DNA of 39,037 bases from Fibrobacter sp. (GTDB lineage: Bacteria > Fibrobacterota > Fibrobacteria > Fibrobacterales > Fibrobacteraceae). The notes under the pieces are model-generated. The model made no database searches. It was given only the letters and a program-made list of their open reading frames with translations, and had not been told where the DNA came from. The stretch spans positions 1 to 39,037 of the forward strand of contig JAAZFC010000009.1 in assembly GCA_012511955.1 (NCBI GenBank), given 5' to 3'. Position numbers and translations under genes: made by a program. Shown in pieces: positions 26,244-35,247 of this stretch; the stretch's first letter is position 1, and the number at the start of each line of letters is the position of its first letter.

Positions 26244-26338
26244 GTCCAGACTACCTACGACACATAAAAGCCCATGAGTCCGTTGCTGCTTTCGCCCTGG
26301 CGGGTTGCCCGCGGACAGTCATTGTGTAGGGTCTGGAC
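26244..26338 (-). ncRNA. ffs: Small signal recognition particle RNA (4.5S type)
   Basis: This RNA, read on the minus strand, scaffolds Ffh and its receptor for cotranslational membrane targeting. An 8-bp terminal stem (GTCCAGAC with GTCTGGAC) closes a 95-base rod. The rod has inner helices CCTAC/GTAGG and GTCCG/CGGAC, and the conserved Ffh-binding tip CCGCCAGG-GCGAAAGC-AGCAACGG. The 3' side ACTCATG...GTGTCGTAGG matches the usual CTCATG...GTGCCG pattern. It differs from the common tip CAGG-N10-AGCA by having only eight bases, a GNRA tetraloop (GAAA) on a stem shortened by one base pair. It lies in the 154-base gap between the lipoprotein genes and carries no Alu domain. The ends are estimated from the closing stem. 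Confidence 0.82.
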
Positions 26339-26357
26339 AAAATTAAATGTAATAATT

Positions 26358-26741
26358 TTATGGTGTGTTGACTATTTTTGGCGGTGCAGTGCTACTTTGC
26401 AACTCATTAGTTAAGCTATCGTATTCATCTTTAGTAATTCTAAAGTAGTCGATAGTTACACCTAAAACTGAATAAACGGCGGTATTTCCACTTACTTCCA
26501 TAGCGAAACTATCTTGCAAATCTGTAGTTCCTCGAATGGAATTGCCTATTTTTTTGCCTGTGAGTGAACCCAAAGAAGAGCTTAGAGTCCAGTTTTCACT
26601 AGATTCTGCTTTTACTTGAAAAAGAGCCATGCCAGTAGAGTCGCGCCAATACCCACTAAAATCATCACTTTTAGCTTTGTCGTTACATCCTAAAAGTACA
26701 ATTATAAATGCTAATGCTAAATAAAGTTTACAGTTTTTCAT
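26358..26741 (-). CDS. Small lipoprotein, function unknown
   Basis: A 127-residue predicted lipoprotein. Its signal is MKNCKLYLALAFIIVLLGC, with lipobox LLGC and Cys19. The mature part is short and beta-rich (DDFSGYWRDSTGMALFQV, then GSLTGKKIGNSIRGTT), resembling small lipocalin-like or META-like folds that open with a GxW motif. This is only a resemblance. The C-terminus is Ser/Thr/Pro-rich. No enzyme motif is visible. It lies directly upstream of the SRP RNA on the same strand, so the SRP RNA promoter would have to lie in its 3' end or the 19-base gap. Confidence 0.7.
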   Translation of the reverse strand: MKNCKLYLALAFIIVLLGCNDKAKSDDFSGYWRDSTGMALFQVKAESSENWTLSSSLGSLTGKKIGNSIRGTTDLQDSFAMEVSGNTAVYSVLGVTIDYFRITKDEYDSLTNELQSSTAPPKIVNTP

Positions 26742-26869
26742 TCACTAAATTTAATACTATTTGTTTAATATTGTCAACTGTTGGTATATTGTTGAAAATC
26801 AACGGATTATATGTTAATATATATAAGTGATTTGTTAAAAGTTTGATTATCTGCTGATTGGAGTTTGAA

Positions 26870-26986
26870 ATGGAAAGTTTAATACAGTTTGCTTCAGGGG
26901 CCTTTGCTTTAGTGGTTTTTTTCTTTGTTTTTAGGAAAGTGCTACATAAAAGTGATTCGCCTCGTGGGCATTGGTTTAGCCGCTGA
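26870..26986 (+). CDS. 38-residue single-pass membrane microprotein
   Basis: ATG at 26870 is preceded by GATTGGAG seven bases upstream. The product opens MESLIQFASGAFALVVFFFV, giving one hydrophobic helix (about residues 6-22), and continues with a basic, polar tail containing RKVLHKSDSPRGHW, so the positive charges place the C-terminus in the cytoplasm. It fills the 330-base gap between the small lipoprotein and the fibro-slime gene. A possible promoter, TTGAAA (26792-26797) and TTAATA (26814-26819), precedes it. Homologues are unknown to me. The good ribosome binding site and clean membrane topology support a real gene over chance. Confidence 0.5.
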   Translation: MESLIQFASGAFALVVFFFVFRKVLHKSDSPRGHWFSR

Positions 26987-27023
26987 TGTAAAAAAAGTAA
27001 AAAAAGTTTTGCAAATGCCCTTT

Positions 27024-27058
27024 TTGAGTATATATTATTAATTAAGATATAATATAAT
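27024..27058 (+). promoter_or_regulatory. Predicted promoter of the fibro-slime gene
   Basis: TTGAGT (27024-27029) and TATAAT (27048-27053) are separated by 18 bases, with a second TATAAT at 27053-27058. The start codon at 27071 follows closely, so the leader would be about ten bases. This is the best sigma-70-like match in the window. Confidence 0.5.
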
Positions 27059-27070
27059 CTTGGGGGATTT

Positions 27071-30000
27071 GTGTTTGGTAGAAACTTAAATTTAAGTAAA
27101 ATTTGGAGCATCATACTTGTATGCTCAGCATTTGTTTTTGCTCAAAAAACAGTGCATTTTTTTAGTCCTTGGACCAGTGATCCAGTCCGATCTAATTATA
27201 CCATGTACATACAAGGCCAAGATAATGCTGGTTTTAATAGTTGGTGGCCTGGGGCAATTATGAATAATGTAGGGGGAGGATGGTACTCTTACACTTTTAA
27301 TGCAACAAATGGTATTCAGTTTAGAATTATGAATGCTACTGACGGCAATGTAAGCAACCAACTGTATATTACACCTGATGGTGTTTCTCCAAATCAGAGT
27401 AATTTTACCAACATCCCCCAATTTCAAGAATCTGATGATATTTACTTATATGTAGAAGGTGAGCAAGTCATAATCACTACAACTCCTCCCCATGCTCAAT
27501 ATTTAATGGTTTTGTCTCCTTATGTATCAGCACCTTTGTTGGAAATTGAAGGACAGACCGGCAAAAGGGCTATGATAGCTGTGGATAAACCTTGTGGTTG
27601 GTATGCTGTGCCTTTTTTAAATACCGATGATTTATCTGTGCGTTTAGTTAATAACAAAGGGGAATACTATGGTGCAGAAGGGTTGGGGAATGCAGATTAT
27701 ATTTCATTAGCTGAGCAATTTGTTGGTAAAGATACCGTTTGGCTTTCTACTCACTCCAACTTGCCTACTTTGCACGACGAATGGAATCATCAAGAAGGGC
27801 GTTGTGCTATTTTGCGTCTAGCCTCATATATACGAGATTTTCCCTCGGATAAAAGTCATCCCGACTTTGAAGCCGCTGGGGAAGGATGGTCTAATCCCAC
27901 TTGTAATGAAAATGGAACTAAGGGCATGGTGGCTAGTCATTTAGGTCCCGATCGCAAACCAATTAAAGCCCGTGATGCTTGTAATAATAGTCGTTTTGAC
28001 GAATGGTTTGGCAGAGCACCTGGGAATTACTTTACGGGTTGCTTAGAGCTAGATTTGTCCCTCAATGCCGATGGAAACTATGAAAAACGAGATGATAGCT
28101 TTTTCCCCTTAGATCAGATAGGTAAAGAATATGGCAATGATTACAATGGAATGGGGGTGGATCGCTCTCCTAATGATAGCATACATCAACATAACTTTGG
28201 CTTTTGTATGGAAACCCACGCCAAATTTACCTATAAAGGTACCGAAGTCTTTACCTTTAAAGGCGATGACGATGTATGGGTGTTTATAAATGATTCCCTA
28301 GTGGTGGATTTGGGTGGAGTTCATGAAGCTTTAGAGGCTACCGTGGATTTATCTACCTTGGGCTTAACCGTGGGTGAAGTTTATAATTTTGACTTTTTCT
28401 TTTGCGAACGACAATCCACAGCATCGCACATGTGGATTACCACAGATATTGACTTAGTGGAAGAACAAAGTATTATACTCGATAGAGAGGTTATAGAAAA
28501 TGATGGAGTGATTGCTTTTCGCTATTCTGTTTGGTTAAACACCATTGGTGGCATAGGTTGTCAAACCGAAAATGAAACTGACAAAATGCCTGCCTTGTTT
28601 GAGCTACAAAAGCGAGGTGAAAACTCTCGAGTAGAGTTGGGTCCAGGTGCTCATTACGGGGGAGGAATTTTTATTGCCCCCACTCGTGACACTGTTAGCG
28701 TAGATACCACGAAGATGGAAGGCTTAGAATATGCGACGACTTATATTCTTTATATCATAAATCCTTATGAGCCTTCCGTTTATGATTCTCTTTTAATACG
28801 CACCCCTGGAGCTCCTGCCCCCAATAATCCTCCAGTAATACATTCCGATAGCTTTAGCATTTCAGAAGACGCTGAAATTGGTACCATTGTAGGAGTTCTA
28901 AGAGCTACCGACGAAGATGGCGACCCTTTAACATGGAATTTATTACCTAAGGAGTATTTTGACATAGATCAGCTTGGCCGTATTACTGTTAAAAAGGAAC
29001 TCAATTGGAAAAGTTATCAATCCCATTCGATTCAAGTTTTAGTGAATGATCATGAAGACACTACTACAGCTGATGTTTATATTGAGATTATTAGGGTGGT
29101 GAGGCCTATTGATGTAACCATTGTGGATATATCGTCGGGGGATTCTACCTGGCCTCGCAAAGATACGCTTTTTATCAATGTAAAAGATGTAGATATCAAT
29201 GCGCACATAGATGGTTCAGATTATCCCAATCCTAAAGACACTTCTGTTCACGCCAAATTAGTTGATGGGCCTAACAAAATAGGTATTTTGATATGCTCGC
29301 CTGATGATCCCAATGTTTGTGGCACTGATAGCATTGTTGTAATGATAAATACCCAAGTACCTGCAATAGTTTGGGACACGGTTAAGCCCGATACTTCAGG
29401 TCTAAAAAACTTGGTTTATAAATATATACCTAGCGATACCGTCTTTATAAATAACCCAAAAACTGTTTTAAAAGGACAACTAACATACATAGATAAAAGA
29501 CTTAAAGAAGAAAAGTTGCAATTGCCTTTTCCTTTAGAGGTTTTCAATTTAAAAGAAGGTTTCCATAGCATCCCCTTTAGTTGGACCGATGATTTTGGTA
29601 ATACTGTCTATGATACCCTAAAAATATATTTGGACTTAACTCCACCTAAAGTGAAGATTGTGTCTCCTGAAAACAATGACATTTTTACAGTTTACAATGT
29701 AGATGTAGAATGGACTGTGGATGAAGTAACTATGGACACTTTGCTGCGAGCCTCTTTAAATGAGGGTACCAATTCCATAATTCGTTTAGCTATGGATAGA
29801 GCGGGTAACTTAGGATCAGATACGGTTTGGGTGGTACTTAAAGAAGAAAAAAATAACGCTAAAATCGATATTGTAAAGCCAATTACTAAACTAAAACCAG
29901 ACGAAGTAAATGAGTATTTCAGCAAAAATCCTCCACACAAAGATGGCCGTTATGTGGTAACTATTTACGATTATGAAAAAGAACAAGAAGTAGAAGTAGG

Positions 30001-30586
30001 GTGGGGAAATAAAGATAAATCTTTTGTCACAAAAGGTAATGATAGGGTATATGGAACCAATGGTACTAGTTATGTAGGACCAACTTTGCGCATTGAGATG
30101 CGCTTCCAGCATGTGGGGGGCTTAGATGGTGAAGGTAACCCCAGGGGTGGCACAGTAGCTGATTTGCTAGAATGGGCAGAAAGCGAAGGTATAGAGCCTA
30201 GTAAAGCATTGTGCGGAGAGCCTATACCTGCTGACCCTTATGAAACTCCTTTATGGAAAAATAGCGTGTTTATTGAGGCGCAAATTTTTGACCAAATGGG
30301 GCAATATATTAATCGTTACAAGATAAATATTGACTCCATATCATCTAATCATCTTAATGATGGTGGAGTTGCGGAGTTTTACTTTAGCTTGACCCCTGAC
30401 CAACAAACAAAACAGATAAAAGATTATCGCGGACGAGACATCGCAACAGGACCATATATAGTTCGCACCCATGTGCGAGGTGAGTCCACTTATCTATGGT
30501 GTGCTGGGCAACACTCTAAGGGTGAAAAAGTCAAAACCAGCGAAACAATTTTACGGAATTTTGGATATAGGCGCTTGGAAAGATAA
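27071..30586 (+). CDS. Secreted fibro-slime domain protein with cadherin-like repeats
   Basis: A 1171-residue exported protein. The signal peptide (SKIWSIILVCSAFVFAQ) ends near residue 25. An aromatic-rich beta domain follows (about 26-110), with starch-binding-like traits. The fibro-slime domain (about 245-465, TIGR02148) contains DDSFFPLDQIG, FGFCMETHAKFTY and FKGDDDVWVFINDSLVVDLG, the PA14-like calcium-site pattern. A cadherin-like repeat lies at about 585-680 (ISEDAEIGTIVGVLRATD), Ig-like repeats follow to about 940, and the C-terminal module starts near 1003 (GPTLRIEMRFQHVGG). That module is shared with the next gene. Fibro-slime proteins are known surface proteins of Fibrobacter and slime moulds; a role in adhesion is inference. 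It starts at GTG, with TGGGGGA just upstream. Confidence 0.88.
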   Translation: MFGRNLNLSKIWSIILVCSAFVFAQKTVHFFSPWTSDPVRSNYTMYIQGQDNAGFNSWWPGAIMNNVGGGWYSYTFNATNGIQFRIMNATDGNVSNQLYITPDGVSPNQSNFTNIPQFQESDDIYLYVEGEQVIITTTPPHAQYLMVLSPYVSAPLLEIEGQTGKRAMIAVDKPCGWYAVPFLNTDDLSVRLVNNKGEYYGAEGLGNADYISLAEQFVGKDTVWLSTHSNLPTLHDEWNHQEGRCAILRLASYIRDFPSDKSHPDFEAAGEGWSNPTCNENGTKGMVASHLGPDRKPIKARDACNNSRFDEWFGRAPGNYFTGCLELDLSLNADGNYEKRDDSFFPLDQIGKEYGNDYNGMGVDRSPNDSIHQHNFGFCMETHAKFTYKGTEVFTFKGDDDVWVFINDSLVVDLGGVHEALEATVDLSTLGLTVGEVYNFDFFFCERQSTASHMWITTDIDLVEEQSIILDREVIENDGVIAFRYSVWLNTIGGIGCQTENETDKMPALFELQKRGENSRVELGPGAHYGGGIFIAPTRDTVSVDTTKMEGLEYATTYILYIINPYEPSVYDSLLIRTPGAPAPNNPPVIHSDSFSISEDAEIGTIVGVLRATDEDGDPLTWNLLPKEYFDIDQLGRITVKKELNWKSYQSHSIQVLVNDHEDTTTADVYIEIIRVVRPIDVTIVDISSGDSTWPRKDTLFINVKDVDINAHIDGSDYPNPKDTSVHAKLVDGPNKIGILICSPDDPNVCGTDSIVVMINTQVPAIVWDTVKPDTSGLKNLVYKYIPSDTVFINNPKTVLKGQLTYIDKRLKEEKLQLPFPLEVFNLKEGFHSIPFSWTDDFGNTVYDTLKIYLDLTPPKVKIVSPENNDIFTVYNVDVEWTVDEVTMDTLLRASLNEGTNSIIRLAMDRAGNLGSDTVWVVLKEEKNNAKIDIVKPITKLKPDEVNEYFSKNPPHKDGRYVVTIYDYEKEQEVEVGWGNKDKSFVTKGNDRVYGTNGTSYVGPTLRIEMRFQHVGGLDGEGNPRGGTVADLLEWAESEGIEPSKALCGEPIPADPYETPLWKNSVFIEAQIFDQMGQYINRYKINIDSISSNHLNDGGVAEFYFSLTPDQQTKQIKDYRGRDIATGPYIVRTHVRGESTYLWCAGQHSKGEKVKTSETILRNFGYRRLER

Positions 30587-30603
30587 ATGTTTTTTGTAAA
30601 AGT

Positions 30604-30633
30604 TTGTAAAAAATAAAATTCTTGTTATATTAT
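30604..30633 (+). promoter_or_regulatory. Predicted promoter of the second giant surface protein
   Basis: TTGTAA (30604-30609) and TATTAT (30628-30633) are 18 bases apart; TATACT at 30631 is an alternative -10. The word TTGTAAA occurs twice here (30596 and 30604) and again upstream of the third paralogue. Confidence 0.4.
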
Positions 30634-30662
30634 ACTAGGGATAAAAAAAAGGGATAGGGTTA

Positions 30663-30678
30663 CCTTGTAAATGCAAGG
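30663..30678 (+). promoter_or_regulatory. Leader hairpin before the second giant surface protein
   Basis: CCTTG (30663-30667) and CAAGG (30674-30678) can pair around a 6-base loop in the transcribed leader, 25 bases before the start codon at 30704. The stem does not mask the ribosome binding site GAGGGA. It may affect mRNA stability; no known riboswitch pattern fits. Confidence 0.25.
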
Positions 30679-30703
30679 CTAACATTTAAATGAGGGATTG
30701 GTT

Positions 30704-33700
30704 ATGGGATACAGAGTACCACACTCTTTATTGGTGCTTTTGTTTGCATTATTTTTTGCGGCAAACAATGCTTTTGCTCAGGGCTTTGGCGATGAAGCTG
30801 GCATGAGTCAAATAGATGAAGGTTTACTTAAATTTGGTCTTTATGGTCGCGATAGCGTATTTATAGGTTATGACGCTAAAACTGCAGATTCTGGAGCTAT
30901 TGGTGGTGCCAATATTGCCATAGAGATGGGGTCTGTTTTGCGGGGCGATGTTTTTGCAAGCAATGACTTGTTTGCTGCCCCTGGCAGGAATTCTTATACT
31001 TTAAGTGGTGATGTTGTCGTGGGAGGAGACCTACGGCTAGGCAACGAGCTAAAAGTTCTAAAAAATCTTTATGTCCAAGGCGATATGAATGTGCAAGGGT
31101 ATGGTTCGGGACCAGTTGTTATTTCAGGGCAAACTCGCGTAGGTGGAAAAGTTAGCATAGGAAACAGCAACCAGTTTAGGGGCGGAATGCAATTAGCACA
31201 AGGATCCATACATACCAATTCAGATCACTTTAGCAACTATTTTGGTACTCCCGCAGTGGCATTAAAGGCCTTTGTTTTGAGCTCCGGCGTACACAATGCT
31301 CCACAGTTAGCCTGGAACACTCCTTTTTCTATGCCCGCTCATTTAACCCCTATGAACTATGCTGTTCCTAGCACTAAAGTTTTTCCAACTAACAATAATT
31401 GCATAGTAACGCAAAATAGTTGGTGGAAATCTGGAGATTGTGTTCCCAATGGAGAAGTCGCGGTGGCTCCCAATGGCGCACAAGTTTTACCCCCTGGCAG
31501 CTACGGCGAATTGCATTTAAATCACGAGTCTAAGATCGTTTTGGGAGAAGGTATTTATCATTTTTCTTCTATAACTATGAACGGAACTAATCACCAAATA
31601 AAGGTATATCAACCCACTGGTGCACGCACGCAAATATTGGTAGAGGGGAAGGTTGAATTTCTCTATAGAAGTTCTTTGATGCCTTTAGATACAGCGGGAA
31701 ACAAAGGTGGAACTATTTTACTTTACACTAACGATGAAAATGAATTGAAAATAGGACAAGAAAATGAAATATGGGCCACTTTAGTAGCTCCTAAAGCCAT
31801 TATAAATTTAGTGTATGGGACAAAGTTGTTTGGGCAAGCCTTGGCACAAAAGATTTATGCAGCGCAAAACTTTGAAGGCAACGATGGTCGTTATATTCCT
31901 TTTTACCCTACTAAACCTAGAATTGGGTTAGTCTTTTCCCAGGGCGCATTGGTTACCGAAGGTAGCGGAGGCGGAACCAAAGTTTTCCCTCTCAAGTTTT
32001 CCATGGATCATGAAAACGGTTTACCAGTTACGGTGTTTTTTCACACTGAATTTCGCAGGCCGGCAAAACCAGGTAACGCAGATGCTGAGGATATTAATTT
32101 AATCGTTAAGGATTCAGTGGTGTCTCCTGTGGCAATAACCGAAATCAATTATAAAAAGCTGATTATTAATTCCGACAATGATTTTGAATTAGATGATTAT
32201 TTTGATCTAGTTTTAGATAGCGTAATTAATGGGGAATTAGATAGCATTGCAACAAATAATGTTTATGCTTTGGGTATCAAAAATGATGACCCTCCACCAC
32301 AAATGAGCTTTGTGGGCGACAAAGTTTTGACGGTGAATGAAGATGCGGGCACTATAAAATTAACTGTCAAGCTAAATGCTAAGTCGATTTTAGCTTCAAC
32401 GGCGCAAATAGTAGTACAGAGCAGTGTGGGGGTGTTAAAGTATGATATTCCCAAAACCATTAGCGTAGGCGCTGGTGAAACAAGCATAAGTTTTAGTTTG
32501 GTTATTCATGATGACTTTATAGATGCTCCAGATGAGACTTTAAAGTTGATTTTACGCACTGCAAATAGTGCTACTTTAACCATCGGAGCTGATTCTGTTA
32601 AAACCATTGTGGTAAAAGACAATGCTCCTCCTGTGAAGTTAGCGGCTAATATGCAAACAGAGTTTACTGTAAATGAACCTAGTAGCGGCAAAACTACTTT
32701 GAAAATCCCTATAGTTTTAGCAGGAGTTTCTGGTTGGGACATTCCTTGGGCATTAAAAGTATTGCCTGGAAGTGGTGATAATCATGCGGTTTTAGATGAA
32801 GATTATCGCATTGTAAAAATCAATGGGAAAATTAATGCGGGGCAATTAACTGATACAGCAATTGTAGAGGTACTTAGCGATATATGGGACGAAGGTGATG
32901 AACAATTTACTTTAACTTTTGATACCCAAGCAGGGAAAACAAATTATTTGGATTTTAGCGGGAAAAACTCTTTTGTGATTACCATCCCTCGCAATGGTGG
33001 ACCCAGTTTGGACGATGTTACTGTTGACTTAAACGAAGACGCACCACTGGGTGCAGATGTGCTTTATTTGAGTGAAATTTTAAATCGCCGTGATACGGTA
33101 ATTGCTTATAACTGGAGTATTGTTAATACTCTGAATGGCGCTTCTTTTGCCCTAAAAGAAAAATCAGGCAAAGGGTTGGTGCTTGAGTTAGCTGACAATA
33201 CGGGCATGGAATACAGACCAGGAATGCCTGATTTCAAAGTCCAATTAGAAGTTTGCAGTAAGTTTAATTGCGCCACAGGTGTGGTAACTGTGCAAATTGT
33301 AAATACCCGCAAAGCTCCTCAGATAGTACCCATGGATACTATTAATATCATAGAAAACTCCACTGGTGGTACTAAAGTTGATTCTCTGAATGTAAAGTCT
33401 GGCTCAGGTTGGGACTTAGTTTGGGATATTATTGGTGGCGAAGGAGCGGAAAACTACGATATTAATCCTGAAACAGGTGTTATAGAGGTAAAGCCAGGAG
33501 CTGATTTGGACTACGAAAATGAAAAAAGCCGTCATCAATTATTGAAAATTCAAGTAACCAATGCCCATGGGATGTCTGATACTTTATGGGTTGTAGTAGA
33601 GCTAGAAGATGAAATAGAATATTCTTTTGCTAAAATAGATTTTGCCCAAATTCCTGAAGGTCAAAAGTTTAATAACCCCGATACAATATGGTTAAATGTC

Positions 33701-35089
33701 GATAGTTTAGATATAGAGTGGGTGTTTGATCAGGGAGATTCGGCAGAAACTGTTGGCTTTGATAAAGATGGTGTGATTAACATCGTGCGTACTTATTGTG
33801 CCCCCACTAAAAACTTTTGCGGAAGTGATACTTTGGTGGTAAGGCGTAACACTAAAGAGCCTCAGCTAGTTTGGGAAAAAGACGATATCATTGTTGATTT
33901 GCCTCGCCATACAGTGCAAGTCCCACGGGACAGTAATGATACGCGCATATACACCAATGACCCCCAAAAGGTGTTAGAGGGCTTGTTGAGTTATGTGGAT
34001 TCTACTGGGAAATTAGTTGATATTCCCATTGACCTTAGCACTAAACTTAAAGAAGGAAAAGATGTAGAAGTGATTTATACTTTCACGGATCCTTACGGTA
34101 ATGCTATCAATGATACTTTAGTTATTCACCTTGATACTATTCCCCCAGAGGTTAAAATCTTTAATCCAGAACATCACAAAGAGTTTTGGATTTACAATGT
34201 GGATGTAGGCTGGACTGTTGATGGGGTGATAATGGACACATTAAACAGAGCTAGTTTAGATAAAGGGATTAATATTATCCGACGCAGTTATATGGATTTA
34301 GCTGGTAATATTGGCTCTGACTCGGTGGAAGTTATTTTAAACAACAATAAAAGCGATGCTGAAATAGATATAGTAAACCCCATGGTAACTTTAGATCCTG
34401 AAAGTATTGATAAATTAAATCAAGAGTTTCCTCCTCGCCCAGATGAAAACTTTAGTTTTAAAGTTGTAAATCAGCAGACTTTAGAAGAAGAAGAGTTACA
34501 ATGGGGTAAGCCAGGACAAGTTGAGGTTCCCAAAAAAGATGAACGCCGAGTTTATAACGGCTTAGTTAATTCTAATATTGGACCTACTTTGCGTGTAGAA
34601 ATTCGTTTTCAGCATGTGGGTGGAACAAATGGTGAGGGTTTACCAAGAGGTGGAACCTTAGCAGATTTATTTGAAAAAATGCGAGCTGATGGTGTGGATG
34701 AATCTAAAGCTTTGTGTGGTGAGTCTATGCCTGCAGATCCATATAATACACCTTTGTGGCGCAATGATATTCACTTAGTTGTAGATTATTTCGATAATCT
34801 TGGACAGTTTGTAGATAGGTTTGTGGTAGAACAAGATTCTATAAGTCATGAATACTTAAATGATGGTGGAGTTGGAATCTTTTACTTTACTATTGAGCCT
34901 GACAAAATTGATAAAAGGTTGAGAACAACTACTGGCCGAGCTTTAGCAAATGGACCTTATGTTATAAAAAGCATGGTTACGGCTAAATCCACTGATTTAT
35001 GGTGCGCAGGAAATCATAAGAAGGGTGAAGTGATAAAAACCAACAATTCAGAAATTAAATTGTTTGGTTATAGACGTTCTTTACCTTAA
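30704..35089 (+). CDS. Giant secreted surface protein with beta-helix-like N-terminus, Calx-beta and cadherin-like repeats
   Basis: A 1461-residue exported protein. After the signal peptide (ALFFAANNAFAQ) comes FGDEAGMSQIDEGLLKFGLY. Then follows a glycine-rich right-handed-helix-like region (about 60-400) with LPPGSYGELHLN, GEGIYHFSSITMNG and ATLVAPKAIINLVYGTKLFG, the pattern seen in DUF7305/PilX-like and polymer-forming surface proteins. Three Calx-beta-like repeats (about 416-765; DDFIDAPDETLKLIL, DIWDEGDEQFTLTFD), a cadherin-like repeat (ENSTGGTKVDSLNVKSGSG) and Ig-like repeats follow. The same 168-residue C-terminal module closes it (from about 1293). I chose ATG 30704, with GAGGGA six bases upstream, over TTG 30698. 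It is paralogous to the next gene along nearly its whole visible length. A structural or adhesive surface role is inferred. Confidence 0.85.
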   Translation: MGYRVPHSLLVLLFALFFAANNAFAQGFGDEAGMSQIDEGLLKFGLYGRDSVFIGYDAKTADSGAIGGANIAIEMGSVLRGDVFASNDLFAAPGRNSYTLSGDVVVGGDLRLGNELKVLKNLYVQGDMNVQGYGSGPVVISGQTRVGGKVSIGNSNQFRGGMQLAQGSIHTNSDHFSNYFGTPAVALKAFVLSSGVHNAPQLAWNTPFSMPAHLTPMNYAVPSTKVFPTNNNCIVTQNSWWKSGDCVPNGEVAVAPNGAQVLPPGSYGELHLNHESKIVLGEGIYHFSSITMNGTNHQIKVYQPTGARTQILVEGKVEFLYRSSLMPLDTAGNKGGTILLYTNDENELKIGQENEIWATLVAPKAIINLVYGTKLFGQALAQKIYAAQNFEGNDGRYIPFYPTKPRIGLVFSQGALVTEGSGGGTKVFPLKFSMDHENGLPVTVFFHTEFRRPAKPGNADAEDINLIVKDSVVSPVAITEINYKKLIINSDNDFELDDYFDLVLDSVINGELDSIATNNVYALGIKNDDPPPQMSFVGDKVLTVNEDAGTIKLTVKLNAKSILASTAQIVVQSSVGVLKYDIPKTISVGAGETSISFSLVIHDDFIDAPDETLKLILRTANSATLTIGADSVKTIVVKDNAPPVKLAANMQTEFTVNEPSSGKTTLKIPIVLAGVSGWDIPWALKVLPGSGDNHAVLDEDYRIVKINGKINAGQLTDTAIVEVLSDIWDEGDEQFTLTFDTQAGKTNYLDFSGKNSFVITIPRNGGPSLDDVTVDLNEDAPLGADVLYLSEILNRRDTVIAYNWSIVNTLNGASFALKEKSGKGLVLELADNTGMEYRPGMPDFKVQLEVCSKFNCATGVVTVQIVNTRKAPQIVPMDTINIIENSTGGTKVDSLNVKSGSGWDLVWDIIGGEGAENYDINPETGVIEVKPGADLDYENEKSRHQLLKIQVTNAHGMSDTLWVVVELEDEIEYSFAKIDFAQIPEGQKFNNPDTIWLNVDSLDIEWVFDQGDSAETVGFDKDGVINIVRTYCAPTKNFCGSDTLVVRRNTKEPQLVWEKDDIIVDLPRHTVQVPRDSNDTRIYTNDPQKVLEGLLSYVDSTGKLVDIPIDLSTKLKEGKDVEVIYTFTDPYGNAINDTLVIHLDTIPPEVKIFNPEHHKEFWIYNVDVGWTVDGVIMDTLNRASLDKGINIIRRSYMDLAGNIGSDSVEVILNNNKSDAEIDIVNPMVTLDPESIDKLNQEFPPRPDENFSFKVVNQQTLEEEELQWGKPGQVEVPKKDERRVYNGLVNSNIGPTLRVEIRFQHVGGTNGEGLPRGGTLADLFEKMRADGVDESKALCGESMPADPYNTPLWRNDIHLVVDYFDNLGQFVDRFVVEQDSISHEYLNDGGVGIFYFTIEPDKIDKRLRTTTGRALANGPYVIKSMVTAKSTDLWCAGNHKKGEVIKTNNSEIKLFGYRRSLP

Positions 35090-35112
35090 AAAGTTTAAAG
35101 TTTAAAACAAGG

Positions 35113-35137
35113 AAGTGTGATACAAATCACACTTTTT
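35113..35137 (+). terminator. Rho-independent terminator after the second giant gene
   Basis: AAGTGTGAT (35113-35121), loop ACAA, and ATCACACTT (35126-35134) form a perfect 9-bp stem followed by TTT. This is the clearest terminator in the window. It ends the unit 24 bases after the stop codon, so the third paralogue has its own promoter. Confidence 0.75.
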
Positions 35138-35217
35138 CCTATAAACGCAAAAAAGCATCAAAATTAAACAGATTCGTGAAAAAAAAGTCATATTTACACA
35201 AAGTGTTAATTTTAAAA

Positions 35218-35232
35218 GTATAATTATTATAC
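35218..35232. promoter_or_regulatory. Palindrome GTATAAT-T-ATTATAC upstream of the third paralogue
   Basis: Seven-base arms are exactly complementary around a single T. The palindrome contains TATAAT (35219-35224), which could itself be a -10 for the downstream gene. It lies 86 bases before the start codon at 35319. Confidence 0.35.
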
Positions 35233-35247
35233 CTTTCAGCGAAATTT

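Noticed and set aside
26728-27114. 128-codon minus-strand ORF covering the gap before the fibro-slime gene
   Set aside because: It overlaps the start of the small lipoprotein gene and the signal peptide of the fibro-slime gene, is Lys/Asn/Ile-rich without domain or good ribosome binding site, and the plus-strand microprotein explains the region better.
30640-30703. Cyclic-di-GMP riboswitch in the leader of the second giant gene
   Set aside because: The G-rich leader and hairpin suggested it, but the conserved GEMM core and receptor bases are not present.
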